A stretch of 15,406 nucleotides of DNA from an uncultured Bacteroidia bacterium (lineage in GTDB: Bacteria; Bacteroidota; Bacteroidia; Bacteroidales; CAJPTX01): contig CALHZE010000047.1 in NCBI GenBank assembly GCA_938040915.1, positions 1 through 15,406 of the forward strand, read 5' to 3'. The notes beneath the pieces were generated by a model. It was not told the origin of the DNA. It saw nothing but the letters and a program-made list of their open reading frames with translations, and searched no databases. A program made the position numbers and the translations under genes. Positions 14,411-15,406 of the stretch are shown in pieces. Positions within the stretch are counted from its first letter, which is position 1. Every line of letters begins with the position of its first letter.

Positions 14411-14448
14411 TGACACGTAACTAGGCGTAGAAACAAACACGGTAACCG

Positions 14449-15406
14449 ATGGGAAATCAGAACCTGAAGGAGGCGCGTGCGGAGAAGAACGACGAGTTCT
14501 ATACCCAGTATCACGACATAGAGTTGGAACTCAATGCCTACCTCGAATACAACCCCGAGCTTTTTCGTGGGAAGGTCGTACTCCTACCGTGCGATGACCC
14601 CGAGTGGAGCGAATTTACGCGCTACTTTGCCGCTAAGTTCGATACCCTAGGGCTCAAGAAGCTCATTAGTACGAGCTATGCACCCGAGAGCAAACGTTAC
14701 CCCCTCGATTGGCAGCCTACGCTCTTCGAGACCGAGAACCCCCGCTTTAGTGCCGAAAAGAGCGCCATTTGTGGTAAAATCTTCACCCTTACGCGCGAGG
14801 CTCATGCGACAAAGAGCCTCAACATCGATGCCCTAGAGTGGGACTATCTCGAGGGCGATGGTGACTTCCGTAGCCCTGAGGTAACCGCCCTGCGCGACGA
14901 GGCCGACTTCATCATCACCAACCCGCCCTTTTCCCTCTTCCGAGAGTTTCTGGCGTGGATAGTAGAGGGGGAAAAGCCATTTGCTATTCTAGGCAATAAG
15001 AATTGCATTACTTACAAAGAAGTTTTCCCGTTGATAAGAGACAATAAGATCTGGTCTGGGAGTCGTTCTTGGGCAGGAGGTATGTGGTTTCGTACCGTTA
15101 GTAACGATGATTACGACAGAATGGACGGAGATATAAGAATGAAAAATGTTCCTTCTATCTGGCTGACCAATATCGACCACGGACGCCGTCACGAGCCCCT
15201 GTCGTTAATGACTATGGCAGACAACCTTCGCTTCTCCAAACATAAGGAGCTTCGCGGGAAGGAAGCCTACGACCGTTACGACAACTACGACGCCATCGAG
15301 GTCCCCTTCACCGACGCCATCCCCTCAGACTACGAGGGCGTGATGGGCGTCCCGATCTCCTTCCTTGACAAATACTGCCCTGAACAATTTGAAATATTAG
15401 GTTGCA
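14449..15406 (+). CDS. EcoRI-type adenine-specific DNA methyltransferase (3' end outside window)
   Basis: The frame starts at ATG 14449 and is still open at the window edge, giving 319 residues. It matches the EcoRI methylase family, which methylates adenine N6. KNDEFYTQYHDIELEL (13-28) is the family's N-terminal signature, VVLLPCDDPEWSEF (43-56) the SAM-binding part, and NPPFSLFREFL (158-168) holds catalytic motif IV. LRGKEAYDRYDNYDAIEVP and GVPISFLDKYCPEQFEILG are typical later blocks, after which such proteins usually end soon or continue into a short tail. The target sequence is unknown and no partner nuclease is visible. Bases 15001-15060 have 22 G+C of 60, against 34 for 14821-14880 and 40 for 15301-15360, so the gene is a composition mosaic. 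It has no Shine-Dalgarno. Confidence 0.9.
   Translation, partial: MGNQNLKEARAEKNDEFYTQYHDIELELNAYLEYNPELFRGKVVLLPCDDPEWSEFTRYFAAKFDTLGLKKLISTSYAPESKRYPLDWQPTLFETENPRFSAEKSAICGKIFTLTREAHATKSLNIDALEWDYLEGDGDFRSPEVTALRDEADFIITNPPFSLFREFLAWIVEGEKPFAILGNKNCITYKEVFPLIRDNKIWSGSRSWAGGMWFRTVSNDDYDRMDGDIRMKNVPSIWLTNIDHGRRHEPLSLMTMADNLRFSKHKELRGKEAYDRYDNYDAIEVPFTDAIPSDYEGVMGVPISFLDKYCPEQFEILGC

Overview
The window looks like a chromosomal piece of a Bacteroidales bacterium of fairly high GC, most likely a Porphyromonas-like member of the Porphyromonadaceae. Family-level signs are the fused lpxC-fabZ gene, the Ig-like lipoprotein starting with Cys-Ala and a GG-x-x-D-x-x-PP stretch, a bacterial GH3 enzyme, an outer-membrane receptor with a carboxypeptidase-regulatory-like N-terminus, TAnnTTTG promoter boxes and mostly weak Shine-Dalgarno sequences. 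The genus is inference. All genes I can support lie on the + strand, and no rRNA, tRNA, CRISPR array or insertion sequence was recognised.

Layout. 1-209 is the tail of a PD-(D/E)XK-nuclease-like protein. 271-4648 is a cell-envelope block: an O-methyltransferase, an Ig-like lipoprotein, a thiamine-binding-type small protein, a small outer-membrane beta-barrel and an RlpA/SPOR protein. 4729-7965 is a tight run of trpS, a GH3 acyl-adenylate-forming enzyme and a SIR2 deacylase. 8171-10528 is a large, visibly more AT-rich outer-membrane receptor standing alone, with a 47-nt dyad just upstream and a 19-bp hairpin downstream. 10868-14226 is a housekeeping operon, lpxC-fabZ, lpxA, hpt, adk, with a recognisable promoter and an intrinsic terminator. 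From 14449 to the window end runs an EcoRI-type adenine methyltransferase with its own promoter box, cut by the window edge.

How it fits together. LpxA and LpxC perform the first two steps of lipid A synthesis, and FabZ makes acyl chains from the same hydroxyacyl-ACP pool, so the fusion joins lipid A and fatty-acid flux. Hpt and Adk add purine salvage and adenylate balance. The GH3-SIR2 pair recalls acyl-CoA synthetase/sirtuin regulation, where a sirtuin reactivates an acyl-adenylating enzyme; that is inference here.

Most of the window is ordinary core genome. The items most worth a second look are the dyad at 8105-8151, a start codon placed right behind a -7 box (leaderless candidate at 987), an A9 tract that separates the two domains of the RlpA protein, and the mosaic composition of the methyltransferase gene.
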